Shown here piece after piece: positions 1 through 9,080 of a DNA stretch of 36,569 nt. Position 1 is the stretch's first letter; every line of letters starts with the position of its first letter. Origin of the DNA: Pararhizobium sp. YC-54 (GTDB lineage Bacteria; Pseudomonadota; Alphaproteobacteria; Rhizobiales; Rhizobiaceae); the NCBI RefSeq assembly GCF_025847205.1, contig NZ_JAOYTH010000024.1, forward strand, positions 1 through 36,569, given 5' to 3'. Under the pieces are notes generated by a model. That model ran no database searches and had not been told where the DNA came from. It saw only the letters and a list, made by a program, of their open reading frames with translations. A program made the position numbers and the translations under genes.

Positions 1-2
1 TC

Positions 3-98
3 AAACAATGGCGTCGCATCGCAACTCGCTACGACAAGCTCGCCCAAAACTTCCTTGGCTTCATCAAGCTCGCAAGCATCATGCTTTGGATCAAATGA
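3..98 (+). mobile_element. IS5-type transposase, C-terminal end (partial)
   Basis: The frame starting at base 3 is open from the window edge to TGA at 96-98 and reads KQWRRIATRYDKLAQNFLGF, then FIKLASIMLWIK. The W-R-R-I-A-T-R-Y-D-K-L-A-x-N-F-L signature is the usual C-terminus of IS5-family (IS427-like) DDE transposases. The rest of the gene lies before the window. The element's right end must fall between about 99 and 122, because kinase coding sequence begins straight after; a plausible junction is the TA dinucleotide near 118-122, but the other end is not visible. The transposase and the following kinase fragment are in the same frame, separated only by this stop. The family call is sure; the exact group is not. 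Confidence 0.8.
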
Positions 99-125
99 TT
101 AATTCGTCACTACAGCCTAATATCT

Positions 126-1376
126 ATGCCGAACGACCCGCAGAAAACCGGCCTGTTCTCCATCGCAAGCGCCATTGCCAGACAACGGCAGGGCGAGGTG
201 CGAACATATCTCAACGACGCATATCGAGGCAGGTATCTTCTGGGCAAACGGGCGACGATGGACAGTCCGGGTCTGGCAATCATTGTCCAGATCGACCCCG
301 CCTTGCTGATCGAGGGCGAAGAGCTGCCTGCCTGGGCACATGTGCGCCTCAGCCTTGACGGCGACACCGTGCTGGATCATCAGGCGACGGGTAGCGGCGC
401 GGCCGGCAGTATCTTGACCCAGCCCTATTTCAGCAAGATCGTCGACAGCCAGAGCCAGCCCTTCATGGTGGATGTAACCCGCCGGCTATCCGTTGCAGAC
501 ATCGTGAACCGCCCCTGGATCGGCGGCTTTGCGCTTGCCTCATTGCTGGTGCTGCTTTTGCTGTTGTTCACCCGGCAACTGAAGGCCAATGCCCGCAAAC
601 TGCAGCAAGACGCCCGTGAGGCGGAACGGCGGGCGCATCTGCAGGAACATGAAACAAGGCTTGCCCACGCTTTGCGGGTCAACGCGCTGGGCGAGCTGGC
701 GTCGGGAATTGCCCATGAGTTGACGCAGCCGCTGACAGCGCTTCTCAGCCAAAGCCAGGCTGCCCTGCGTCTCGTCTCCACTGATAGCCCCGATCCTGCC
801 TTGCTCCCCAAGGCGCTCAGCGCCAATGTGCGCGAAGCCAAGCGCGCCGGCGCAATGCTCAAGCGGATGCGCGACTACATCAGCAAGCGCGAGCAGAAAC
901 CGGTTCTTGCCGATCTCAACCAGATCGTTGCCGACATTGCCGAGCTTGTGCGGGCCGATCTTGAAAAGCGGCAGATCGGCCTCGTTCTCGACCTCGCCAC
1001 GCCGTCCCCGCAGGCAATCGTCGATCCCATCGAAATGGAGCAGGTGCTGCACAATCTCATCCGCAATGCCGCCGACGCGTTGCAAGAGGCGGATACGGCT
1101 GACAGAAGCATCCGTATCGAAACTGTCATGCCGGAGAGCGGTGCGATCGTTCGGGTCACCGATACCGGTCCCGGCATCGGCGCAGAGGCGTTGCCGCGTC
1201 TTTTCGAACCGTTCTTCACGACGAAAATCGATGGCATGGGGCTTGGTCTTGCCCTGTGCGCCTCCTTGGTTGAGCGCATCGGCGGGCATATCGATGTCCG
1301 CAACCACCCAACAGGTGGCGCCACCTTCACCATTGCGCTGCCGCCTGTCGAACAACACCTGAAAGCGGCGCAATGA
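126..1376 (+). pseudogene. sensor histidine kinase, 5'-truncated by IS insertion
   Basis: The 416-residue remnant holds the C-terminal part of an extracytoplasmic sensor region (about 1-128), one membrane helix (131-149), a short linker helix, a HisKA domain with the phospho-acceptor in GIAHELTQPL (His197) and a HATPase_c domain (N box near 310-317, G1 DTGPGIG near 346-352, G2 GMGLGLAL near 370-377). A family member of this type should have an N-terminal helix before the periplasmic domain; here that side is replaced by a transposase end at base 98. The ATG at 126 has no clear ribosome site. The catalytic half is undamaged, so an internal start could still give a kinase with one membrane helix, but normal sensing is probably lost. 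The stop overlaps the next gene (ATGA at 1373-1376), so the two form one transcription unit. It is called a pseudogene from context; an intact but short gene is the alternative. Confidence 0.65.
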
Positions 1377-1978
1377 AGCAGTTTCAGATCTACCTGATCG
1401 ACGACGACGAACCCGTCCGCGAGGCGATAAAACTGCTTCTGCAAACCTACGGCATGACGGTCGAGACATTCGGCGATCCGGCGACGTTCCTTGCGCATGT
1501 CGATCCGAAACGCCCCGGCTGCATCCTGGCCGACCTGCGCATGCCGCTGATCAGCGGTCTGCAAATGCACGAGCGGTTGCTCGAACGCGGCATCGGCTGG
1601 CCGACCATCATGATAACCGGCCATGGCGACGTGAATGCCTGCCGCCGCGCCTTCAAGGCAGGCATCCTCGACTTTCTGACCAAACCGATCGACGAACAGG
1701 TTCTGCTGGACGCCATTCATTCCGCGTTCCAAACGCTGGAGCGCGTTTTGGAAAAAGTGGAAACGATGGAACTGCTGCGCAGCCTGACGGAGCGCGAGCG
1801 GGAGGTGCTGGATATGGTCTGCCGCGGCTGGGCCACCAAGGAAATCGCCGTTGCGCTCAACGTCTCGGCGCGGACCATCGACGCGCACCGGGCCAATATC
1901 GCCGACAAGCTGGGCACCAGTTCCGTCGCCGACTTCGTGCAGCTGACGTCGGCAGGCGCGGAATTTCCCCGTAGGTAG
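1373..1978 (+). CDS. FixJ/NarL-type response regulator
   Basis: A 201-residue two-domain regulator. The receiver domain (1-120) has the acidic pocket DDDE (10-13), phospho-acceptor Asp54 in ILADLRMP, Thr82 in ITGHGD and Lys104 in LTKPID, so all residues needed for phosphotransfer are present. The output is a LuxR-type helix-turn-helix (about 138-195) with the LTEREREVL start and the VSARTIDAHRANIADKLG recognition helix. It overlaps the kinase gene by 4 bases and should be its partner. The next gene encodes a secreted HbpS/GlcG-type protein, a likely target or accessory sensor. With the kinase truncated, this regulator may now lack its normal input. Its target cannot be read from the protein. 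Confidence 0.9.
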   Translation: MKQFQIYLIDDDEPVREAIKLLLQTYGMTVETFGDPATFLAHVDPKRPGCILADLRMPLISGLQMHERLLERGIGWPTIMITGHGDVNACRRAFKAGILDFLTKPIDEQVLLDAIHSAFQTLERVLEKVETMELLRSLTEREREVLDMVCRGWATKEIAVALNVSARTIDAHRANIADKLGTSSVADFVQLTSAGAEFPRR

Positions 1979-1987
1979 GAATACCTA
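1972..1987. promoter_or_regulatory. inverted repeat TAGGTA-4-TACCTA, candidate operator
   Basis: Six-base perfect arms (1972-1977 and 1982-1987) separated by four bases lie across the stop codon of the response regulator, about 110 bases before the secreted HbpS-like gene. The position suits a binding site for an activator of that gene, and the LuxR-type regulator encoded just upstream is the obvious candidate. No direct evidence of binding exists; the arms are short. Confidence 0.3.
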
Positions 1988-2095
1988 GACGGGTCGGTCC
2001 CGTTGCGGATTCGGGATCGGCGTTTGCACAGCTATCCCTATCGCCAGAAAGCAAGGCGCTTTCACGCATCGCGTTCACGATAGGAGACAGATGAG

Positions 2096-2581
2096 ATGAA
2101 CCGTATACTGATTGCCGGCACGATTGCACTTGCCCTGACGTCCGCAGCCTCTGCCGAGGTTCTCAAGGAAAACAACATGCCGCTGAACATCGCGGTCGAA
2201 CTGGCACAGGGCGCCGTGTCTGCCTGCGCAGCTGACGGTTACAACGTATCGGCAGCCGTCGTCGACAGGGCAGGTGTGGTTCGCGCCCTGCTGCGCGCCG
2301 ACAATGCCGGCCCGCATACGGTCAGTGCCGCCAGCCAGAAGGCCTTTACGTCCGCGTCGGCCCGCACTCCGACCAGCGTCATGGTCGAGAACATCCAGAA
2401 GAACCAGGGCGCCGCACAGCTGGTCGCCATCGAAGGCTTCCTCGTTCTTGCCGGCGGCGTTCCGGTCAAGATCGGCAAAGAGACCATCGGCGCTATCGGC
2501 GTCGGCGGCGCACCGGGCGGACAGCTCGATGAGGCATGCGCCAACGCAGCCATTGCCAAAGTGAAGGACCAACTCAAGTAA
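2096..2581 (+). CDS. secreted GlcG/HbpS-family (DUF336) protein
   Basis: 161 residues. Residues 1-20 form a signal peptide (hydrophobic ILIAGTIALALTSAASA, cleavage likely after ASA), so the protein is exported to the periplasm. The rest is one GlcG/HbpS domain: NIAVELAQGAVSACAADGY, VSAAVVDRAGVVRALLRADNA, the SQKAFTSASAR stretch, and the glycine-rich IGAIGVGGAPGGQLDEACA end. Members bind haem or small molecules; in Streptomyces, HbpS modulates the SenS kinase of the SenS/SenR pair. Here a kinase and response regulator sit directly upstream, the same association. The start is supported by GGAGACAG ahead of the ATG. Function as a redox or haem accessory sensor is inferred from that parallel; a ligand-scavenging role is equally possible. 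Confidence 0.85.
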   Translation: MNRILIAGTIALALTSAASAEVLKENNMPLNIAVELAQGAVSACAADGYNVSAAVVDRAGVVRALLRADNAGPHTVSAASQKAFTSASARTPTSVMVENIQKNQGAAQLVAIEGFLVLAGGVPVKIGKETIGAIGVGGAPGGQLDEACANAAIAKVKDQLK

Positions 2582-2604
2582 GACCCTGTGTCTTCTTGAG
2601 GAAA

Positions 2605-2634
2605 AACTCCCCGCGACCTCCGTCGCGGGGAGTT
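2605..2634. terminator. bidirectional intrinsic terminator
   Basis: A perfect 13-base-pair stem (AACTCCCCGCGAC at 2605-2617 and its complement at 2622-2634) closes a CTCC loop 24 bases after the stop of the HbpS-like gene. On the minus strand the stem is followed by a run of T, so it can also end transcripts coming from pcaR. It lies between two convergent genes, the expected place for a shared terminator. Confidence 0.8.
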
Positions 2635-2833
2635 CGACGGCTTATTGCCGAAAACGGGCAGAGTACGATTCCTTCCTTCCACGTGACGTGGATAAAATAA
2701 AACACCAATTCGCGTAAATCGCCCTTCCTGTCCTTCAGCGGTTGAGTTCGCCGTTGCCTCTATAGGCGGCGGCGAGTTTGCCATGTTTAGATCAGGCGGG
2801 AGAGACGCCGACGGCGAAGCCGGCCAGTATGGC

Positions 2834-3589
2834 TTAACGCAAAACCAGCCGCAGCGCCTTCCGCGTGTCTTTCAGCAAAGGCAGGTAGCGCGCCGCCATC
2901 TCGGCGGCGGGCACATGGGCGGCAGGAGCGCCGATGTTGATGGCGGCAACGACGCGGCCGCGGTCATTTTCAACCGGGACCGCAATGGAGCAGAGGCCGA
3001 GCTCCAGCTCCTGATCGATAACGGCATATCCCTGGTCACGCACGCGGCGGAGTTCCTCCATCAACGCGTTCGGGTCGGTCTTCGTCAGCGGCGTATTGGC
3101 CTTGAGCTCGGAGCGATCCAGAATGCTGCGTGCCTCGGCCTCCGGCAAGGCGGCCAGCAGAACCCGGCCCATCGAGGCGCAATAGGCCGGCAGGCGCGAG
3201 CCGGGCGAGAGATTGATCGACATCACGCGCTTTTGCGAGGCGCGGGCGATGTAGACCACCTCTGTCCCATCCAGAACCGAAGCCGACGCGCTTTGCCCCG
3301 CCTTTTCCGAGAGCTGGTCGAGATAGGGCTGGATCATCAGCGGCAACGGTGTCGCCGACAGATAGGCATGGCCGAGCCGCAGCACCTTCGGCGTCAGTGT
3401 GAAGAACTTGCCGTCATAATCGGCATAACCGAGATCGGCGAGCGTCAGCAGGCAGCGCCTGACCGTCGCGCGGTCGAGCTCCGTCAGTTTCGCCGCCTCG
3501 GCAATAGTGAGCTTTGGCCGCGTTTCGCCAAAAGCTTCAATGACTTTCAGGCCGCGCGCAAAGCCGCTGACAAAATCCGATTCCCGCAT
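2834..3589 (-). CDS. pcaR: IclR-family regulator of the pca genes (PcaR type)
   Basis: With the start at 3589 the protein has 251 residues. An IclR winged helix-turn-helix (about 5-65, with LTIAEAAKLTELDRATVRRCLLTL) is followed by the effector-binding domain (about 75-250), including the ASVLDGTEVVYIAR, RLPAYCASMGRVLLA and LGLCSIAVPV segments typical of PcaR/PcaU/PobR proteins. Longer starts at 3616 and 3652 lack a ribosome site and the latter lies in the operator; ATG 3589 has GGGGA about ten bases upstream. The gene faces pcaIJF across an intergenic region with an IclR-type box. PcaR proteins respond to beta-ketoadipate or protocatechuate and usually activate pca genes; which effector applies here is not visible. 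Confidence 0.88.
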   Translation of the reverse strand: MRESDFVSGFARGLKVIEAFGETRPKLTIAEAAKLTELDRATVRRCLLTLADLGYADYDGKFFTLTPKVLRLGHAYLSATPLPLMIQPYLDQLSEKAGQSASASVLDGTEVVYIARASQKRVMSINLSPGSRLPAYCASMGRVLLAALPEAEARSILDRSELKANTPLTKTDPNALMEELRRVRDQGYAVIDQELELGLCSIAVPVENDRGRVVAAINIGAPAAHVPAAEMAARYLPLLKDTRKALRLVLR

Positions 3590-3619
3590 GATTCCAATCC
3601 CCACATTCGACTCCATTAT

Positions 3620-3652
3620 GTGCGTTATACGAACAAATATCAAATAACGCAC
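3620..3652. promoter_or_regulatory. PcaR-type operator between pcaR and pcaI
   Basis: On the minus strand bases 3634-3620 read GTTCGTATAACGCAC, which closely matches the GTTCGATAATCGCAC box known for PcaU/PcaR-type IclR proteins. In addition GTGCGTTAT (3620-3628) is repeated in inverted orientation as ATAACGCAC (3644-3652), a perfect 9-base match with a 15-base gap. The site is 31 bases upstream of the pcaR start and about 80 bases upstream of the pcaI start, so one bound regulator could control both directions. Confidence 0.7.
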
Positions 3653-3729
3653 GAATTATTTGACGGCGCGCGGATTTGCGCGCTTATTTGCGCCGATCAA
3701 ACGTCGAAACAGATCAGGAGGAGAATGCC

Positions 3730-4578
3730 TTGGCGCGATTGACTTCGCTGGCGGAAGCCATTTCCGAAAACGTGAATGACGGCGATACCGTTGCCATGGA
3801 GGGGTTCACCCACCTGATCCCCTATGCCGCCGGCCACGAAGTGATCCGGCAGGGCAAGAAGGATCTGTTTCTCATCCGCATGACGCCGGATATCCTCTAT
3901 GACCAGCTGATCGGCGCGGGTGCTGCGCGCGGCATGAAATTCTCCTGGGGCGGCAATCCGGGCGTCGGCTCGCTGCACCGCTTCCGCGATGCCGTCGAAA
4001 ACCAGTGGCCGCGGCCGCTGGAGATCGAGGAACATTCGCACGCCGCCATGGCCAATGCCTATGAGGCAGGTGCTGCAAACCTGCCGTTTGCCATGCTGCG
4101 CGGCTATATCGGCGCCGATCTCACCAAGGTGAACCCGAATATCAGGCAGGTCACGTGCCCCTTCACCGGCGAAGTGCTGGCGGCTGTGCCCGCCATCCGC
4201 CCGGACGTGACGATCATTCATGCGCTCAGAGCCGACCGGAAGGGCAATGTGCTCATCGAAGGCATTCTCGGCGTGCAGAAGGAAGCAGTGCTCGGGGCCA
4301 GGCGCTCGATCGTCACGGTCGAGGAAATCGTCGACGAGCTCAACCCGCCGTCGCCGAACTCCGTGGTCCTGCCCTCATGGGCGGTGACGGCGGTCGTCGA
4401 GGTGCCCGGCGGCGCCTTCCCGTCCTATGCGCAAGGCTACTATCCGCGTTCCAACGCCTTCTACATCGCCTGGGACGAGATCGCCCGCGACCGCGATACG
4501 TTCAAGGCCTGGATCGAGGAGAACATCATGAAGGCCGGGCCGGAAGATTTTGCCAGGCATGCGAAGAAGGCTGCGTGA
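3730..4578 (+). CDS. pcaI: 3-oxoadipate CoA-transferase subunit A
   Basis: 282 residues. It is the alpha subunit of the enzyme that moves CoA from succinyl-CoA to beta-ketoadipate, the next-to-last step of the pathway. The N-terminal NDGDTVAMEGFTHLIPYAAGHE and the FSWGGNPGVGSLHRFRDA segments are typical of the class I CoA-transferase alpha chain. The open frame goes further upstream, but the family N-terminus (MARLTSLAEA) begins at TTG 3730, which has AGGAGG at 3716-3721 about eight bases before it; the TTG start is therefore preferred. pcaJ follows after 10 bases. Expression is likely controlled by PcaR bound in the shared upstream region. Confidence 0.92.
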   Translation: MARLTSLAEAISENVNDGDTVAMEGFTHLIPYAAGHEVIRQGKKDLFLIRMTPDILYDQLIGAGAARGMKFSWGGNPGVGSLHRFRDAVENQWPRPLEIEEHSHAAMANAYEAGAANLPFAMLRGYIGADLTKVNPNIRQVTCPFTGEVLAAVPAIRPDVTIIHALRADRKGNVLIEGILGVQKEAVLGARRSIVTVEEIVDELNPPSPNSVVLPSWAVTAVVEVPGGAFPSYAQGYYPRSNAFYIAWDEIARDRDTFKAWIEENIMKAGPEDFARHAKKAA

Positions 4579-4588
4579 GGAGAGAACG

Positions 4589-5371
4589 ATGAGCGATTTC
4601 ACCCCCACCGAAATGATGACCATTGCCGCTTCCCGCGCGCTTACCAATGACGATGTCTGCTTCGTCGGCATCGGCGCGCCGTCGGCTGCCTGCAACGTCG
4701 CCCGGCTTACCCATGCGCCGGATATCACCCTGATCTACGAAAGCGGCACGGTCGGCACCAGGCCGGATGTGCTGCCGCTGTCGATCGGCGACGGCGAGCT
4801 GTGCGACACCGCTCTGTTCACCGTCTCGGTACCCGAAATGTTCCGCTACTGGCTGCAGGGCGGCCGCATCACCACCGGCTTCCTCGGTGGCGCCCAGATC
4901 GACCGGTTCGCCAACCTCAACACCACCGTGGTCGGTCCTTATGAGCACCCGAAAGTTCGCCTGCCCGGCGGCGGCGGCGCACCGGAGATCGCCAGCAATT
5001 GCGGCCAGATCTTCATCACCATGGCGCTGTCCAAGCGCGGCTTCGTCGACAAGCTCAACTTCATCACCTCGATGGGGCATGGCGAAGGCGGCAACCACCG
5101 CGAACGTCTGGGCATGAAGACCAGGGGCCCGACCCGCGTCATCACCGACCTGTGCATTCTTGAACCGGATCCCATCACCAAGGAACTGACCGTCGTCTCC
5201 ATCCATCAAGGCGTGACCCGCGAGCAGATCGTCGAGAATTGCGGCTGGCCGATCAAGTTTGCGCAAACGGTGATCGGCACACCGGTTCCGACCGACACCG
5301 AGCTTCACACCCTGCGCGACATCAATGCGCGCACCAAGAAAGCCCACCAGGGCAACAAGGAAGCAGCATAA
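4589..5371 (+). CDS. pcaJ: 3-oxoadipate CoA-transferase subunit B
   Basis: 260 residues, the beta subunit that carries the active-site glutamate. Residues 47-56 read TLIYESGTVG, with Glu51 at the place of the catalytic Glu of class I CoA-transferases; the LPGGGGAPEIASN glycine loop and the FVDKLNFITSMGHGEGG segment are also typical. The frame is open further upstream, but ATG 4589 has GAGGAGAG just before it and gives the family N-terminus. The stop TAA overlaps the pcaF start by one base (TAATG), so translation of the two is probably coupled. Confidence 0.93.
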   Translation: MSDFTPTEMMTIAASRALTNDDVCFVGIGAPSAACNVARLTHAPDITLIYESGTVGTRPDVLPLSIGDGELCDTALFTVSVPEMFRYWLQGGRITTGFLGGAQIDRFANLNTTVVGPYEHPKVRLPGGGGAPEIASNCGQIFITMALSKRGFVDKLNFITSMGHGEGGNHRERLGMKTRGPTRVITDLCILEPDPITKELTVVSIHQGVTREQIVENCGWPIKFAQTVIGTPVPTDTELHTLRDINARTKKAHQGNKEAA

Positions 5372-6579
5372 TGACCGAGGCCTATATCTGCGACTATATC
5401 CGCACGCCGATCGGCCGTTTCGGCGGCGCGCTGTCCTCCGTCCGCGCCGATGATCTCGGGGCCATCCCGCTCAAGGCGCTGATGCAGCGTAACGCCGGCG
5501 TCGATTGGCAGGCGGTCGATGACGTCATTTTCGGCTGTGCCAACCAGGCGGGCGAGGATAATCGCAACGTCGCGCGCATGTCGCTCCTGCTCGCGGGCCT
5601 GCCATTGGAAGTTTCCGGCACGACGATCAACCGGCTCTGCGGCTCCGGTATGGATGCCGTCATTACGGCCGCCCGCGCCATTCGCGCCGGTGAGGCAGAG
5701 CTGATGATTGCCGGTGGCGTCGAAAGCATGTCGCGCGCGCCGTTCGTCATGCCGAAAGCCGAAAGTGCCTTTTCCCGTGCCGCTGAAATCCACGATACGA
5801 CGATCGGCTGGCGCTTCATCAATCCGCTGATGAAAAAGCAGTATGGCGTCGATTCCATGCCGGAAACCGGCGAGAACGTCGCCGAAGACTACAAGGTCAG
5901 CCGCCAGGATCAGGATGCCTTTGCGGTCCGCTCGCAGAACAAGGCCGCCGCCGCCCAGGAAAACGGACGGTTGGGCCAGGAAATCACGTCCGTGACCATC
6001 CCGCAGCGCAAGGGCGATCCGGTCGTCGTCGGTCGGGATGAACATCCGCGCGCAACGACGATCGAGACGCTCGCCAAGCTTGGCACGCCGTTCAGGAAGG
6101 AAGGCGGCACCGTCACCGCGGGCAATGCCTCCGGCGTCAATGACGGCGCCGCGGCCCTGATCATTGCCTCCGAAGCTGCCGTGAAGAAACACGGCGGCCT
6201 GACACCGATTGCGCGCATCATGGGCGGCGCTGCCGCCGGCGTGCCGCCCCGCATCATGGGCATCGGCCCTGTGCCCGCTTCGCAAAAGCTGATGGCACGT
6301 CTTGGCATGACACAGGACCAGTTCGACGTGGTCGAGCTCAACGAAGCCTTTGCAAGCCAGGGCCTTGCCGTCCTCCGTCAACTCGGCATTGCCGACGACG
6401 ATCCGCGTGTCAACCGCAACGGCGGTGCCATCGCGCTCGGCCACCCGCTCGGCATGTCCGGCGCCCGCATTACCGGCACGGCGGCACTCGAACTCAAGCT
6501 GACCGGCGGCCGCTATTCGCTATCGACCATGTGCATCGGCGTCGGGCAAGGCATCGCGATCGCGCTGGAACGCGCATGA
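5371..6579 (+). CDS. pcaF: 3-oxoadipyl-CoA thiolase
   Basis: 402 residues, the usual length of a thiolase. It splits beta-ketoadipyl-CoA into succinyl-CoA and acetyl-CoA, the final step of the pathway. The acylated Cys90 lies in NRLCGSGMDAV, His358 in GGAIALGHPLGMSGAR and the second catalytic Cys388 in TMCIGVGQG. The N-terminal ICDYIRTPIGRFGGALSSVR is characteristic of PcaF/PaaJ thiolases. The start at 5371 overlaps the pcaJ stop. Presence with pcaIJ and next to pobA makes PcaF more likely than a fatty-acid thiolase. Confidence 0.93.
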   Translation: MTEAYICDYIRTPIGRFGGALSSVRADDLGAIPLKALMQRNAGVDWQAVDDVIFGCANQAGEDNRNVARMSLLLAGLPLEVSGTTINRLCGSGMDAVITAARAIRAGEAELMIAGGVESMSRAPFVMPKAESAFSRAAEIHDTTIGWRFINPLMKKQYGVDSMPETGENVAEDYKVSRQDQDAFAVRSQNKAAAAQENGRLGQEITSVTIPQRKGDPVVVGRDEHPRATTIETLAKLGTPFRKEGGTVTAGNASGVNDGAAALIIASEAAVKKHGGLTPIARIMGGAAAGVPPRIMGIGPVPASQKLMARLGMTQDQFDVVELNEAFASQGLAVLRQLGIADDDPRVNRNGGAIALGHPLGMSGARITGTAALELKLTGGRYSLSTMCIGVGQGIAIALERA

Positions 6580-6586
6580 AGGGCAC

Positions 6587-6614
6587 ACCGGCGGCAGGAG
6601 AGCCTGCCGCTGGT
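6587..6614 (+). terminator. stem-loop after pcaF
   Basis: GCGGCAGG (6591-6598) and CCTGCCGC (6603-6610) form a perfect stem around an AGAG loop; the next four pairs outward also match with one G-U, giving a 12-pair stem. It begins 8 bases after the pcaF stop. There is no T run on the plus strand, so it may act as a weak terminator or as a 3'-end protector. Confidence 0.6.
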
Positions 6615-6702
6615 ATGCATCGCAAAAGCGCAGTTAAGCAGCCATCCCTCGCGGGTTCAGCGACGATTTCATGATCGACGGGCGCGATTAACCGCTCACC
6701 CC

Positions 6703-7968
<1,266 letters not shown>

Positions 7969-7990
7969 TCAGGATATTTGCGGGACAACG

Positions 7991-8872
7991 ATGCGCACCA
8001 TCCCCACCTATGACTTATATGGCGAAAAGACCGGCGATTCTGCCGGATTCTGGTTGCATTGCGAAACGATCCCGTCGCGCAGCAGCCTGCATCACTGGGA
8101 GATCGGCCTGCATCGCCACAAACAGTTCTTTCAGATCCTGTACATCGAGGCCGGATCAGGCGATGCGGTCTTTGGCGACGCTGTGCATGCGATTGCCGCG
8201 CCCGCGGTCATCACCGTGCCGCCCCTTTCCCGTCACGGTTTCCGGTTTTCGAAGGATATCGATGGTTTTGTCTTCACCGTGCTGACGTCGCACCTGAAAA
8301 CCCTGCCGGCCGATCACAGCCGGTTTGGCGCGTGGCTCGGCGTCCCGCGCCTGACGGCGCTGCTGCCGGAGCATGCCGACAGCCGCTACATCGCCGATAC
8401 GCTGCATCGCCTTGCCGCAGAAGCAGCTGCCCGGCGAACGGGGCCAGCGGACCTTTGCGAGGCGTACCTGACATCCGCACTCCGGCTGACAGCACGTGTA
8501 TCCGCCGCAGGGCAGGGTGACGAAGACGGAGAAGCGACGGAAAACCAGCGGCGGTTGAACAGGCTGAGCGGACTGATCCACCAGCATTTCCGCTCCCACA
8601 AGCCGGCGTCATTCTATGCGCATGCACTTAATGTTTCCCCGACGCATCTCAACCGCATCGTCAAGCAGCTCACCGGCGCCAGCACCCAGGCGCTGATCAA
8701 TGGCAAGCTGATCGACGAAGCGCAGCGCGAACTGCTTTTCACGCAAGTTCCGGTGCAGGAAATCGGCTTTAGGCTCGGCTTTTCCGATCCCGCCTATTTC
8801 TCCCGCTTCTTCCTGACACGGACAGGTCTGTCACCCCGGCAATGGCGGCGGGCGCAGGGGCGGGAAGGCTGA
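7991..8872 (+). CDS. pobR: AraC-family regulator of pobA (PobR type)
   Basis: 293 residues from ATG 7991. The N-terminal part (about 1-170) is a cupin-like ligand domain with IGLHRHKQFFQILYIEAGSGDAVF, and the C-terminal part (about 190-290) has two AraC helix-turn-helices (FYAHALNVSPTHLNRIVKQ and VQEIGFRLGFSDPAYFSRFF). It is divergent from pobA with a 115-base gap, the arrangement known from Agrobacterium and Pseudomonas, where this AraC-type PobR activates pobA with 4-hydroxybenzoate. A start at 7931 is open but the protein similarity begins at MRTIPTYDLYG; no strong ribosome site is visible at either start. Confidence 0.85.
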   Translation: MRTIPTYDLYGEKTGDSAGFWLHCETIPSRSSLHHWEIGLHRHKQFFQILYIEAGSGDAVFGDAVHAIAAPAVITVPPLSRHGFRFSKDIDGFVFTVLTSHLKTLPADHSRFGAWLGVPRLTALLPEHADSRYIADTLHRLAAEAAARRTGPADLCEAYLTSALRLTARVSAAGQGDEDGEATENQRRLNRLSGLIHQHFRSHKPASFYAHALNVSPTHLNRIVKQLTGASTQALINGKLIDEAQRELLFTQVPVQEIGFRLGFSDPAYFSRFFLTRTGLSPRQWRRAQGREG

Positions 8873-9080
8873 CCTTGCCATTTTCGCGCGCTTGCTATTC
8901 TTGGATTACTTGCCGGTCTTTGCCTGCCGGACCTCGGAAATGAAGCGCCCAGCCTAGCGGATGGACGCAATCGACGCCGAGACGCATGGACTGCCGGGAA
9001 TTTGCCGGGTAGGAATCTGAACGACAGGCACGCAGCATGGCTTCCGCCTGACATTGCAGCAGATTTTTTTCGGAGACCCC

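Noticed and set aside
212..216. Idea that AGDEF in the GGDEF-EAL protein (residues 212-216) means an inactive cyclase
   Set aside because: AGDEF is found in active cyclases and the other substrate and metal residues are kept; inactivity cannot be claimed.
540..1469. Minus-strand ORF of 309 codons over the kinase gene
   Set aside because: It lies antisense to a kinase with all catalytic motifs; the composition is that of a mirror frame.
2783..3742. Long plus-strand ORF (319 codons) opposite pcaR
   Set aside because: It is an antisense shadow of the IclR gene, rich in Arg and Gln, with no recognisable family.
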